Shown here: positions 1 through 8,135 of the stretch, in pieces
How the letters are laid out: each line of letters opens with the position of its first letter
Numbering within the stretch: position 1 is the first letter of the stretch
NCBI GenBank assembly: GCA_903825065.1
Contig: CAIJZG010000181.1
Span: 1 to 20,866 of the forward strand
Direction of reading: 5' to 3'
Origin: an uncultured Bacteroidota bacterium
GTDB taxonomy: Bacteria > Bacteroidota > Bacteroidia > Chitinophagales > Chitinophagaceae
DNA length: 20,866 bases
The notes under the pieces: generated by a model
Seen by the model: the letters and a program-made list of their open reading frames with translations, nothing else
Told to the model about the DNA's origin: nothing
Databases searched by the model: none
Position numbers and translations under genes: made by a program

Positions 1-294
1 AAGGGCATTATTATTAAATACATCCTTGATGCCTTTCTCGATAAGTGCAGGATCTAATTTGTCGAATCCTTGATTTTTATTATTTTGGGCTATACGAACC
101 CCTAAAGAATAACTAGCGCTATCGCGATTTGTTTTTAATAAAGTTGTTGCAACAACCGCTGGTTTTGCGGGAACTGGTTTTGTTATGGCAGTTTTTGAAG
201 CAGCCGGTTTAGTGGTGCTAGGTTTCGCTACTGTTTGTGCAAAAACTGTACTTGTTAATACGAGACCTGTAAGGGCTACTATGATTTTTTTCAT
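1..294 (-). CDS. FKBP-type peptidyl-prolyl cis-trans isomerase, N-terminal part (partial)
   Basis: The first 98 codons of a minus-strand gene are present; the rest lies beyond the left edge. The ATG at 294 starts MKKIIVALTGLVLTSTVFAQ, a typical signal peptide with likely cleavage after Ala-Gln, so the protein is exported to the periplasm or envelope. A Lys/Pro/Ala/Thr-rich linker follows (about residues 21-50). Then comes DSASYSLGVRIAQN and a helix ending KGIKDVFNNNAL, which resembles the FKBP_N dimerisation domain that precedes the catalytic FKBP fold in FkpA/Mip-type isomerases. The catalytic domain is not in the window, so the enzymatic call rests on the N-terminal domain. Only 70 bases separate it from argH. 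A weak -7-like element (316-323 on the minus strand, five of six fixed bases) could give it its own promoter, and no terminator is visible between the two genes. Confidence 0.72.
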   Translation of the reverse strand, partial: MKKIIVALTGLVLTSTVFAQTVAKPSTTKPAASKTAITKPVPAKPAVVATTLLKTNRDSASYSLGVRIAQNNKNQGFDKLDPALIEKGIKDVFNNNAL

Positions 295-364
295 ACTTTA
301 ATTTCTATTAGGTTGCTAAAATAGGTGATTTATGTGGCTGCTTAAATTAGACTTTGTTAAAATA

Positions 365-1699
365 CTAAGCTTTAATTAATTGTTGAATGGCTGTATGAAC
401 TTTTTCAAATTCAAATTTGGCAAGAACTGTTTGCATCATTTGTTGAATTTGATCATTGCAAAGGTTGCCAATTGTTCCTTCATGAACATGATTTACAGAA
501 CTACTCACTTCAAAATTACCCGATTCAATATCCAAACCAACTTTTTTATAAGCGTCTCTAAATGGGAGTCCTTCTAATACCAAAGCATTTACAGCTTCTA
601 CACTAAAAGCGTATTTATATTTTTCATTGTCCATAATATTTTCTTTGACATTGATATTTTCAAGCATCAATTGGGCCATGGACAAACAATCTTTTAATGT
701 TTGAAAAGCCGGAAACAAGTGTTCCTTTAATAATTGTAAATCACGATGATAGCCAGATGGCAAATTAGTAGTCATCATACTTATCTCGTTTGGTAATGCC
801 TTAATGCGATTGCAATGTGATCGTATCAGTTCAAATACATCTGGATTTTTTTTATGTGGCATGATACTGGAACCGGTGGTAAGTTCTGCCGGGAAATTGA
901 CGAAATCGAAATTTTGATTTAAATAAAGGCACATATCCATGCTTAGTCTGGCAAGCGTTTCAGCTAAATTGGCAATAGCTTGTGCGGTTATTCTTTCAGC
1001 TTTACCTCTACCCATTTGTGCGTAAACAACATTATAGTTGAGGTCTGCAAATCCTAATAATTCGGTTGTCATAGTCCTATTAATAGGAAAAGAAGATCCA
1101 TATCCTGCAGCAGATCCTAATGGATTTTTATTTACTACCTGATAAGCGCTTTGTAAAGTAATAAGATCATCCACTAAACTTTCTGCATAGGCACCAAACC
1201 ACAAACCAAAAGAAGATGGCATAGCTAATTGTAAATGAGTATATCCAGGAAGCAAGTGCGCTTTATATTTTTCACTTTGGTTAATCAATAAATCGAAAAA
1301 AGGCTGAACAGAACTTACCAATTCTTCAATTTCACTTCTTAAGAATAATTTTATATCAACCAACACTTGATCGTTTCTACTTCTAGCACTATGAATTTTT
1401 TTTCCGGTGTCGCCTAGGGCTTTAGTTAATAAGAATTCAATTTGTGAATGAATGTCCTCTATAGAATCAGCAATGGTTAAATCTCCAGCTAAAGCTAAGG
1501 TATAGATAGATTGTAGTTCAATAACCAAGGCTGCAGCTTCATCGGCTGTAAGTAAACCAACACTTGCTAACATCTTGGCATGAGCAATATTTCCAAGTAC
1601 ATCAAATGGCGCAAGCATTAGATCGAATTCTTTATCCTTACCTACCGTAAATTTTTCTACTGCTGATGATACGGTTGTGTTTTTTTGCCAGAGTTTCAT
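365..1699 (-). CDS. argH: Argininosuccinate lyase
   Basis: Cleaves argininosuccinate to arginine and fumarate, the last step of arginine synthesis in the cytosol. The 444-residue protein has the fumarase/aspartase superfamily signatures. HSARSRNDQ is at 103-111, GYTHLQ with the conserved His155 at 152-157, and the flexible signature loop TGSSIMPHKKNP with its catalytic serine pair at 275-286. Length is close to the usual 440-470. The ATG at 1699 fits the normal N-terminus (LWQKN before the first helix). It is the last gene of the operon, 8 bases after argE, and no hairpin terminator was found after its stop, so read-through into the FKBP gene is possible. Confidence 0.96.
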   Translation of the reverse strand: MKLWQKNTTVSSAVEKFTVGKDKEFDLMLAPFDVLGNIAHAKMLASVGLLTADEAAALVIELQSIYTLALAGDLTIADSIEDIHSQIEFLLTKALGDTGKKIHSARSRNDQVLVDIKLFLRSEIEELVSSVQPFFDLLINQSEKYKAHLLPGYTHLQLAMPSSFGLWFGAYAESLVDDLITLQSAYQVVNKNPLGSAAGYGSSFPINRTMTTELLGFADLNYNVVYAQMGRGKAERITAQAIANLAETLARLSMDMCLYLNQNFDFVNFPAELTTGSSIMPHKKNPDVFELIRSHCNRIKALPNEISMMTTNLPSGYHRDLQLLKEHLFPAFQTLKDCLSMAQLMLENINVKENIMDNEKYKYAFSVEAVNALVLEGLPFRDAYKKVGLDIESGNFEVSSSVNHVHEGTIGNLCNDQIQQMMQTVLAKFEFEKVHTAIQQLIKA

Positions 1700-1707
1700 A
1701 AGCTATT

Positions 1708-2796
1708 TTAAAGAATTACTTGATTTAATAGGTCGGCATACATTTGAATTCCATCACCAATTTCGTGTACCCAAATAAATTCATCCGCAGAATGACTCCT
1801 TGCAGAATCTCCAGGACCAAATTTTAATGTTGGGAAGGGCATTAAAGCTTTATCGGAAGTAGTAGGAGATCCATAATAGGAACGTCCTAAATGAATACCT
1901 GCTTTTACTAATGGATGATCCAATGCAATAGCTGTTGATCTTAATCTACTACTTCTTGGTTGTACGTCGCAAGTTGTATTGGCTTTAATGGTTTCCAATA
2001 CTTCTTCAAAAGTATAGAGTTCATTAACACGAACATCAGTAGTGAATTTACATTCGTGCGGAACCACATTATGTTGAGAACCTGCATTAATAATAGTAAC
2101 ACTCATTTTCATAGGCCCAAGTAAGTCAGATATTCTATCGAAGCGATAATCTATGAACCATTGAATATCTTTTACTGCTTTATAAATAGCATTATCTCCT
2201 TCTTCTCTTGCAGCATGCCCTGGTTTGCCATGTGCTGTACAATCTAGTACCAGTAAGCCTTTCTCGGCAACGGCCATATTTAAAAGAGTAGGCTCTCCAA
2301 CTATGCCACAATCAATTTTTGGCATCCTGGTTAATAAAATTTCTACTCCATTATGTCCTGAGATTTCTTCCTCGGCAGTTGCGGCGAGAATAAGATTGTA
2401 TGTTAGATTTTCTTGATGATAGAAATATAAAAAAACAGCGATCAAGGAAACTAAGCAACCTCCTGCATCGTTGCTGCCTAATCCGTATAATTTATCATCT
2501 TTAAAAATCGGCTCAAATGGATTAAGGGTATAAGCCTTATTAGGTTTAACAGTATCGTGGTGAGAGTTTAGTAGTAAAGTAGGCTTTGAAGCATCGTAAA
2601 ACTTATTTTTCGCCCATACATTATTCAGGTATCGATGAGCACTAACTCCGTTTGATTGTAAAAAATTCTCGATTAAGTCGGCAGTATTATCCTCTTCTTT
2701 GCTAAAAGAAGGAGTAGCGATCAAGCTTTTTAATAGATTGATCGCGCTTTCTGTAAGACTTGATATAGTATTACTGTTTGTCATTTTATAATTCAT
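1708..2796 (-). CDS. argE: M20-family N-acyl-ornithine/N-acyl-citrulline deacylase (ArgE-like)
   Basis: Zinc-dependent amidohydrolase that removes the acyl group in arginine synthesis. Because the neighbouring carbamoyltransferase belongs to the acylornithine type, the likely substrate is N-acyl-citrulline rather than N-acetylornithine (inference). Visible M20 motifs: SHHDTV at 78-83 (His79 metal ligand, Asp81), GSNDAGG with bridging Asp110, TAEEE at 140-144 (general base Glu142, ligand Glu143), GEPT with Glu168, and SHSADE with His335 near the C-terminus. The dimerisation domain lies between about 180 and 290. At 362 residues it is a normal short M20 enzyme. Two in-frame ATGs exist (2796 and 2784), both plausible; the first is given. 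It lies 30 bases after argB and 8 before argH. Confidence 0.9.
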   Translation of the reverse strand: MNYKMTNSNTISSLTESAINLLKSLIATPSFSKEEDNTADLIENFLQSNGVSAHRYLNNVWAKNKFYDASKPTLLLNSHHDTVKPNKAYTLNPFEPIFKDDKLYGLGSNDAGGCLVSLIAVFLYFYHQENLTYNLILAATAEEEISGHNGVEILLTRMPKIDCGIVGEPTLLNMAVAEKGLLVLDCTAHGKPGHAAREEGDNAIYKAVKDIQWFIDYRFDRISDLLGPMKMSVTIINAGSQHNVVPHECKFTTDVRVNELYTFEEVLETIKANTTCDVQPRSSRLRSTAIALDHPLVKAGIHLGRSYYGSPTTSDKALMPFPTLKFGPGDSARSHSADEFIWVHEIGDGIQMYADLLNQVIL

Positions 2797-2826
2797 TTTG
2801 ATCTACTTCAGTTTTGCTGATAAGAT

Positions 2827-3675
2827 CTAACTCTTTTGTATGGTTGTACCTGTTTTAGCAATCACTAAATCTAAAATAGATTCTGCTTTACCAATAATTA
2901 CCTTTTCAACTCCTTTTTCCAAAGCAGCAAATGCATTTTCGAGTTTCGGTATCATACCTGCAAAAATTATATTTTCATCTTTTAGCTTTTTAAAATCGGA
3001 TAGATTAATTTTTGAGATAACACTATCATCATTATTTGCATCAAGTAACACTCCATTTTTTTCAAAGCAATATAATAATGATACTTCGTATTTAGTTCCC
3101 AATGCTGTGGCAATTGATTGAGCAATGGTATCTGCATTGGTATTGAGCAATTGGCCCTTACCATCATGAGTAATTGGTGCAATAACTATCGCTATATTTT
3201 GTGCAATTAATGGTTCAATAGCAGCGGTATTTACTTCATCAATGTCTCCAACAAATCCGTAATCAATTCCATTTGGTCCGCTATTCAAGCGTTTATGGGC
3301 TTTAATTAAATTTGCATCTGCACCAGTAAAGCCTATTGCATTAGTGCCATTTGATTGCAATTGAGCAACAATATTTTTATTAATAAATCCTGCGTAAACC
3401 ATGGTGACTATTTTTAGAGTAGCAGCATCAGTGATGCGTCTGCCATCCACCAATTGTTGTTCAATACCTAAATCCTTTGCCAATTGTGTAGCTAATTTGC
3501 CACCACCGTGAACTAATATTTTTTTTCCTTTAATTTCAGTAAAATGCGCTAAGAATTTTTCAAGTTTGATAGCATCGTCAATAATATTACCCCCAATTTT
3601 AATAACAAATAATACTTCTTTATCAGCTTTATTTAATGCTGCAATTGAATTATTTATTTGTTGTTGATTTGCCAT
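2827..3675 (-). CDS. argB: N-acylglutamate kinase (acetylglutamate kinase family)
   Basis: Phosphorylates N-acylglutamate, the second step of the pathway. This is an amino-acid-kinase fold: the KIGGN loop at 26-30 (Lys26 for phosphate transfer), HGGGK at 56-60, the acylglutamate-binding GRR at 78-80, NTNAD at 178-182, and MIPKLENA at 241-248 with the second catalytic lysine Lys244. The 282 residues match the ordinary single-domain enzyme. The N-terminal extension typical of arginine-inhibited hexameric forms is short, so feedback by arginine is uncertain. It lies 16 bases after argF' and 30 before argE. Whether it acts on acetyl- or succinyl-glutamate depends on the first enzyme and cannot be told from this protein. 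Confidence 0.95.
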   Translation of the reverse strand: MANQQQINNSIAALNKADKEVLFVIKIGGNIIDDAIKLEKFLAHFTEIKGKKILVHGGGKLATQLAKDLGIEQQLVDGRRITDAATLKIVTMVYAGFINKNIVAQLQSNGTNAIGFTGADANLIKAHKRLNSGPNGIDYGFVGDIDEVNTAAIEPLIAQNIAIVIAPITHDGKGQLLNTNADTIAQSIATALGTKYEVSLLYCFEKNGVLLDANNDDSVISKINLSDFKKLKDENIIFAGMIPKLENAFAALEKGVEKVIIGKAESILDLVIAKTGTTIQKS

Positions 3676-3691
3676 TATAATTTATTGTAAA

Positions 3692-4660
3692 CTATTTTTT
3701 AATGTGCTCTAAAATCTCTGCGATTACTGCTTGTGCCGCCCAAACACGGTTACCAGCTTCTTGAGTAACTAAGCTATGGGGACCGTCTAAAATTTCATCG
3801 CTTAACTCCACATTTCTTCTTACAGGTAAGCAGTGCATTACCTTTGCTTGGTTAGATTTCTTCAACTTTTCATTTGTAAGCATCCACTTTGGATCATTCA
3901 CATATACTTTGCCATAGTCGGTATATGTACTCCAATTTTTTACATATACAAAATCGGCACCTTCCAAAGCATCATCTTGGTTATTAGTAATTGTTGCTCC
4001 ATTTGTGAACTGTTCGGCTAATTGATATCCATCAGGATGTGTAATAATGAATTCGGCTTCACCCCAGGCATTCACCCATTGTGAAAATGAGTTAGAAACA
4101 CATTGTGGTAGAGGTTTAATATGTGGTGCCCACGACAACACAATTTTTGGCTTTCTAGTAAATGCAGTTTTAATCCAACTTTCCTGAATAGTTATTATAT
4201 CAGTAAACGATTGAAGAGGATGTAAAGTGGCACTTTCTAAACTTATTACCGGAACTCCTGCATATTTTATAAATTGATTGATATACATTTCACTATAATC
4301 ATCTTCTCTATTTTTGAGACCAGGAAAAGTTCTTATACAAAGTATGTCGAAGTAGTTACCCAAAATAGGGGCTGCATCTTTTACGTGTTCTGCAGTATTA
4401 CCGCTCATGATGGCACCTTCTTCAAATTCAAGCGACCAACCTTCTTTATCAACATTAAAAACAATGGCTTCCATGCCGAGATTTTTTGCAGCAACCTGAG
4501 TACTTAACCTTGTTCGCAGACTAGGGTTTAAAAAAAGTAGACCAATCCTTTTATCGTCACCTAAATGACGATCCTTAAAAGGATTCGCTTTATATGCCAA
4601 TGCTTTTTTTACCAGTGCATTGATATCAGTAACATCATTTACAGAAATAAAATTGTTCAT
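3692..4660 (-). CDS. argF': N-acylornithine carbamoyltransferase (acetyl-/succinylornithine type)
   Basis: Carbamoylates N-acyl-ornithine to N-acyl-citrulline. It aligns with the Bacteroides fragilis N-succinylornithine transcarbamylase far better than with classical OTCases. Shared features are the carbamoyl-phosphate loop PSLRTR at 46-51, Trp75, Arg110, HPLQ at 147-150, YVKNW with Lys241, and HCLPVRR at 276-282. The 322 residues are normal for the family. A notable point is SGNTAEH at 86-92: residue 90 is alanine. In the characterised enzymes Pro at this site goes with succinylornithine and Glu at the equivalent site with acetylornithine, so the acyl group used here cannot be assigned. It lies 25 bases after argD and 16 before argB. 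Confidence 0.92.
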   Translation of the reverse strand: MNNFISVNDVTDINALVKKALAYKANPFKDRHLGDDKRIGLLFLNPSLRTRLSTQVAAKNLGMEAIVFNVDKEGWSLEFEEGAIMSGNTAEHVKDAAPILGNYFDILCIRTFPGLKNREDDYSEMYINQFIKYAGVPVISLESATLHPLQSFTDIITIQESWIKTAFTRKPKIVLSWAPHIKPLPQCVSNSFSQWVNAWGEAEFIITHPDGYQLAEQFTNGATITNNQDDALEGADFVYVKNWSTYTDYGKVYVNDPKWMLTNEKLKKSNQAKVMHCLPVRRNVELSDEILDGPHSLVTQEAGNRVWAAQAVIAEILEHIKK

Positions 4661-4685
4661 AAGCAGTTCTGTTGATGGGATTGTT

Positions 4686-5816
4686 TTATTTTAATTCGAT
4701 GGCTAATGCTTCTAGAAAAATGTCGGCTTCTTTTTGAGTAATGTTTAGTGCAGGCAATAAACGAATTACATTAGGCTTTGCTTCCCCAGTAAAAATATGG
4801 TGTTTGAATAGCAAGTTTTTCTTTACTTCTTTTTTATCTTCTGGAAGGTCAATACCTATCATCAAACCCTTTCCACGAATTTCATTGATATTAGGTAATC
4901 CCTTTAATTCATTGAATAAATAATCACCTATTTTGGTTGCGTTAGCCATTAAAGCATCTTGTTCCATGATTTCCAAAACTGCCAAAGCAGCGGCGCATGC
5001 CAAATGATTTCCACCAAATGTGGTACCTAACATATAATGTTTTGATTGAATTTTTGGTGAGATTGAAATCCCTGCAACAGGAAATCCATTTCCCATGCCT
5101 TTCGCCATTGAGTAGATATCTGCATCTATACCACTATGATCGTGTGCGTAAAACTTTCCAGTTCTACCATATCCACACTGCACACTATCAGCAATAAAAA
5201 CTGCATTGTATTGATCGCATAGCTTTCGGATTGTTTGCAAGAATTCGATAGATGCTACATTAATTCCTCCAACTCCTTGAATCCCTTCAATAATTACTGA
5301 AGACACATCATTTCCGTTTACATCGAAATATGCTCTCAGCGCTTCCATGTTATTGAAAGGAAGAAATACCACATTATCGGTTTGATTTACAGGTGCTACA
5401 ATATTTGGATTATCAGTAGCAGCAACCGCAAGAGAAGTTCTGCCATGAAAGGCTTTTGTGAATGATACAATTTTTTTGCGTCCATTATAAAATGAAGCAG
5501 CTTTAAGCGCATTCTCATTCGCTTCTGCTCCACTATTACATAGAAAAAGTTGATAGTCTTCCTTACCACTAAGATCTCCTAATTTACTTGCTAGTTCTTC
5601 TTGTATCGGTATTTTAATTGAATTGGAATAAAATCCTAGTTTGTTTAATTGATCAGTTAAACGTTTTACATAATGAGGATGCGTGTGGCCAATTGAAATA
5701 ACTGCGTGGCCTCCATAAAGGTCCAGATATTCTTGACCTTGGTTATCCCACACATAAGAGCCTAAAGCTTTTGTAATAGTGATATTGTTTATTGGGTAAA
5801 CGTCGAAAAGTTTCAT
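4686..5816 (-). CDS. argD: N-acylornithine aminotransferase (class III PLP)
   Basis: Converts N-acyl-glutamate semialdehyde to N-acyl-ornithine with glutamate as amino donor. Class III aminotransferase landmarks are all present: NSGAEAN at 94-100 (phosphate loop), FHGRT at 123-127, DSVQCGYGRTG at 210-220 with Asp210 contacting the PLP ring nitrogen, the Schiff-base lysine Lys239 in SMAKGMGNG, GTTFGGN at 264-270, and RLLPAL at 352-357. At 376 residues it is slightly shorter than the usual 390-400 through a compact N-terminus. The ATG at 5816 overlaps an out-of-frame ATG at 5820. It lies 62 bases after argC, the widest gap within the operon, and that gap holds half of an inverted repeat described separately. 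Confidence 0.94.
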   Translation of the reverse strand: MKLFDVYPINNITITKALGSYVWDNQGQEYLDLYGGHAVISIGHTHPHYVKRLTDQLNKLGFYSNSIKIPIQEELASKLGDLSGKEDYQLFLCNSGAEANENALKAASFYNGRKKIVSFTKAFHGRTSLAVAATDNPNIVAPVNQTDNVVFLPFNNMEALRAYFDVNGNDVSSVIIEGIQGVGGINVASIEFLQTIRKLCDQYNAVFIADSVQCGYGRTGKFYAHDHSGIDADIYSMAKGMGNGFPVAGISISPKIQSKHYMLGTTFGGNHLACAAALAVLEIMEQDALMANATKIGDYLFNELKGLPNINEIRGKGLMIGIDLPEDKKEVKKNLLFKHHIFTGEAKPNVIRLLPALNITQKEADIFLEALAIELK

Positions 5817-5861
5817 ACATTTTTTTTTAAAGATTTAAATTCAGTTTAAGTTTAGTGTTAG

Positions 5862-5894
5862 GGCAAACTATATTTCTATTAAAAATAGTTTGCC
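5862..5894 (-). repeat. Perfect 10-bp inverted repeat across the argC stop codon
   Basis: The arms are at 5862-5871 and 5885-5894 with a 13-base loop. On the mRNA the first arm is formed by the last sense codons of argC, the stop codon lies in the loop, and the second arm is in the argC-argD gap. There is no U-run after it on the minus strand, so it is not a canonical intrinsic terminator. It more likely marks an RNA processing or stability element that lets argC and argD be expressed at different levels. Confidence 0.6.
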
Positions 5895-6889
5895 TTAAGT
5901 CGTAGCCCCGAAACTTCATTTAAACCAAAAAGTATATTCATATTCTGAACTGCTTGTCCAGACGCGCCTTTAAGCAAATTATCAATCGCAGAGTGAATGG
6001 CAATTTTATCGCCCTGTTTTTCTATATGTATTAAACACTTATTGGTATTTATAACTTGTTTTAAATCAATCATTGAATCACTAACATGTGTAAATGCAGT
6101 ATCTCCATAAAAATCAAGGTATATCTTTTTTACTTCCTCTAAACTTAGTTTAGATTTTGTAACACTTGTGCAATAAATGCCTCTTGTAAAGTCACCTCTC
6201 CAAGGAACAAAGTGAATTAAGTCTTTTGTATTTAAATTATTTCCAGATGCCTGCTGTAGTGACTCACCAATTTCTTTTAGGTGTTGGTGTTGAAGTGTTT
6301 TATAGGCAGAGATATTATTTGACCTCCAACTAAAGTGTGAGGTGTTAGTTAGGCTTTGTCCGGCACCTGTAGATCCAGTGATCCCTGTTGTATAAACCTC
6401 TTCAAGAATGTGTGCAGAAGCAAGTGGTATTAACCCTAATTGAATAGCTGTTGCAAAACAACCTGGATTAGCAATATTATGTGCAATACTAATTGCTTTC
6501 TTATTAAGTTCCGGTAAACCGTAAACAAAAGCTCGATCTGAATGAATGTTATGGTCATTTAATCGAAAGTCTTGCGACAAATCGATAATTTTTATTTGAG
6601 AAGCGACACTATTTTCGGCTAAAAATTTCCTGGCATCTCCATGACCTACACAAAGAAATAAGACGTCAATATCTTGTTCAAGATGTTCGGCAAAAACTAA
6701 TTTTGTTTCACCGATAAGGTCGTTGTGAACTTTATAGAGTGGATTGCCAGTATTACTTTTACTATGCACAAAGCGAATCTCCACATTGGGATGATTAATT
6801 AGTAGGCGAATTAATTCACCCCCGGTATAACCCGCACCTCCAACAATGCCTACTTGAATCTTCTTATTTGGATTCGCCATTTTTGCCAT
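5879..6889 (-). CDS. argC: N-acyl-gamma-glutamyl-phosphate reductase
   Basis: NADPH-dependent reduction of N-acyl-glutamyl phosphate to the semialdehyde. From the ATG at 6889 it is 336 residues: the Rossmann loop GIVGGAGYTGGEL at 14-26, the catalytic cysteine Cys144 in NPGCFATA, the conserved HFVPWRGDFTRG around 226-237, and the C-terminal KGASGQAVQN at 307-316 that belongs to the NADP-binding part. A TTG at 6895 would add two residues, and a second ATG at 6880 would remove three; 6889 is preferred as an ATG before a basic N-terminus. It lies 21 bases after argG. Its final codons form one arm of the hairpin at 5862-5894. Confidence 0.95.
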   Translation of the reverse strand: MAKMANPNKKIQVGIVGGAGYTGGELIRLLINHPNVEIRFVHSKSNTGNPLYKVHNDLIGETKLVFAEHLEQDIDVLFLCVGHGDARKFLAENSVASQIKIIDLSQDFRLNDHNIHSDRAFVYGLPELNKKAISIAHNIANPGCFATAIQLGLIPLASAHILEEVYTTGITGSTGAGQSLTNTSHFSWRSNNISAYKTLQHQHLKEIGESLQQASGNNLNTKDLIHFVPWRGDFTRGIYCTSVTKSKLSLEEVKKIYLDFYGDTAFTHVSDSMIDLKQVINTNKCLIHIEKQGDKIAIHSAIDNLLKGASGQAVQNMNILFGLNEVSGLRLKANYF

Positions 6890-6910
6890 GATCAATAATT
6901 TGTCTGGTTG

Positions 6911-8110
6911 TTAAGAACTTTGATTCACTTTATGCCAGATAGAAATTTGGTTACCAAATATTTTACTAAAGCCTCTTACGTCTTCTCCTGTAAATCCGGA
7001 ATTCATTTCACCATACTTTCCGAATTTACTATTCATTAAATCAAATGCAGATTCTATTCCAATTATATGGAAACGGTAAGGTAATAATTGAACAAATACA
7101 TCTCCGGTAACGTTTTCCTGACTATGTGTTAGAAATGCTTCAATATCGCGCATCACGGGGTCAAGTATTTGTCCTTCATGAAGCCAGTTGCCGTAGAACT
7201 GTGCTAATTGATCTTTCCATCCCAATTGCCACTTTGTTAATACATGCTTCTCCAATGCATGGTGTGCTTTTAAAATAACCATTGGTGCGGCTGCTTCAAA
7301 TCCAACACGTCCTTTAATTCCAATAATAGTGTCTCCAACGTGAATGTCTCTACCGATGCCGTAAGTTCCAGCAATGCTTTGTAAATATAGAATAGCTTTA
7401 GTTGGATCTGGGAAGTTATGGTCGTCAATAGCTTTAAGTTCTCCTTTTTCGAAATGCAATTTTATTTCTCTGCTTTCTGTAGCGGTAACCTGAGTTGGCC
7501 ATGCCTCTTCAGGTAGAATTCCTTTCGAATTCAATGTTTCTTTTCCACCAACACTGGTACCCCACAATCCTTTATTGATAGAATACATTGATTTTTCGAA
7601 ATTAATAATTACACCTTTTCCTTTGAGGTAAATAATTTCCGCTTCTCTGCTCAACTTTAAATCACGTATGGGGGTTATGATCTCAACGCCTGGTATCATG
7701 ATATGAAAAATCATATCAAAACGTACTTGGTCATTTCCTGCACCAGTACTGCCATGTGCAACAGCATCAGCGTTTAATTTTTTAGCGTGTTCTGCAATAT
7801 GCAAAGCCTGACTTAATCTTTCTGCACTAACACTTAAAGGGTAGGTGTTGTTTTTTAAAACATTACCAAAAATTAAAAATTTGATGATACTATCGTAATA
7901 AGATTTCACAGCATTAACTGTAGTATGAGTTTTTACACCCAGGCTATAAGCATGTTGCTCGATATGTTTAAGTTCTTCATCTGTAAAACCACCAGTATTT
8001 ACTATGATAGAATGAACTTCATATCCTTTGTCTTCGCTAAGATATTTAACGCAATAGGTAGTGTCTAATCCTCCACTAAAACCTAAAACAACTTTCTTTA
8101 CTTCACTCAT
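6911..8110 (-). CDS. argG: Argininosuccinate synthase
   Basis: ATP-dependent condensation of citrulline and aspartate. The 399-residue protein begins MSEVKKVVLGFSGGLDTT, with the PP-loop SGGLDTT at 12-18 placed at the N-terminus as in all ArgG. HGSTGAGNDQVRFD follows in the middle (citrulline/aspartate binding). The ATG at 8110 is chosen because an upstream TTG in the same frame (8194) would add an uncharged tail overlapping the previous gene and push the PP-loop inward. It lies 25 bases after the GNAT gene. The C-terminal part (from about 330) is a compact version of the tetramerisation region; the sequence is of the shorter, Bacteroidota-like ArgG form rather than the 445-residue enterobacterial one. 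Confidence 0.95.
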   Translation of the reverse strand: MSEVKKVVLGFSGGLDTTYCVKYLSEDKGYEVHSIIVNTGGFTDEELKHIEQHAYSLGVKTHTTVNAVKSYYDSIIKFLIFGNVLKNNTYPLSVSAERLSQALHIAEHAKKLNADAVAHGSTGAGNDQVRFDMIFHIMIPGVEIITPIRDLKLSREAEIIYLKGKGVIINFEKSMYSINKGLWGTSVGGKETLNSKGILPEEAWPTQVTATESREIKLHFEKGELKAIDDHNFPDPTKAILYLQSIAGTYGIGRDIHVGDTIIGIKGRVGFEAAAPMVILKAHHALEKHVLTKWQLGWKDQLAQFYGNWLHEGQILDPVMRDIEAFLTHSQENVTGDVFVQLLPYRFHIIGIESAFDLMNSKFGKYGEMNSGFTGEDVRGFSKIFGNQISIWHKVNQSS

Positions 8111-8135
8111 GATTAAAAAAATTAAATAGTATAAA

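Noticed and set aside
295..364. Possible terminator after argH
   Set aside because: No GC-rich stem followed by T on the minus strand; only an AT-rich gap with a weak promoter-like element for the FKBP gene.
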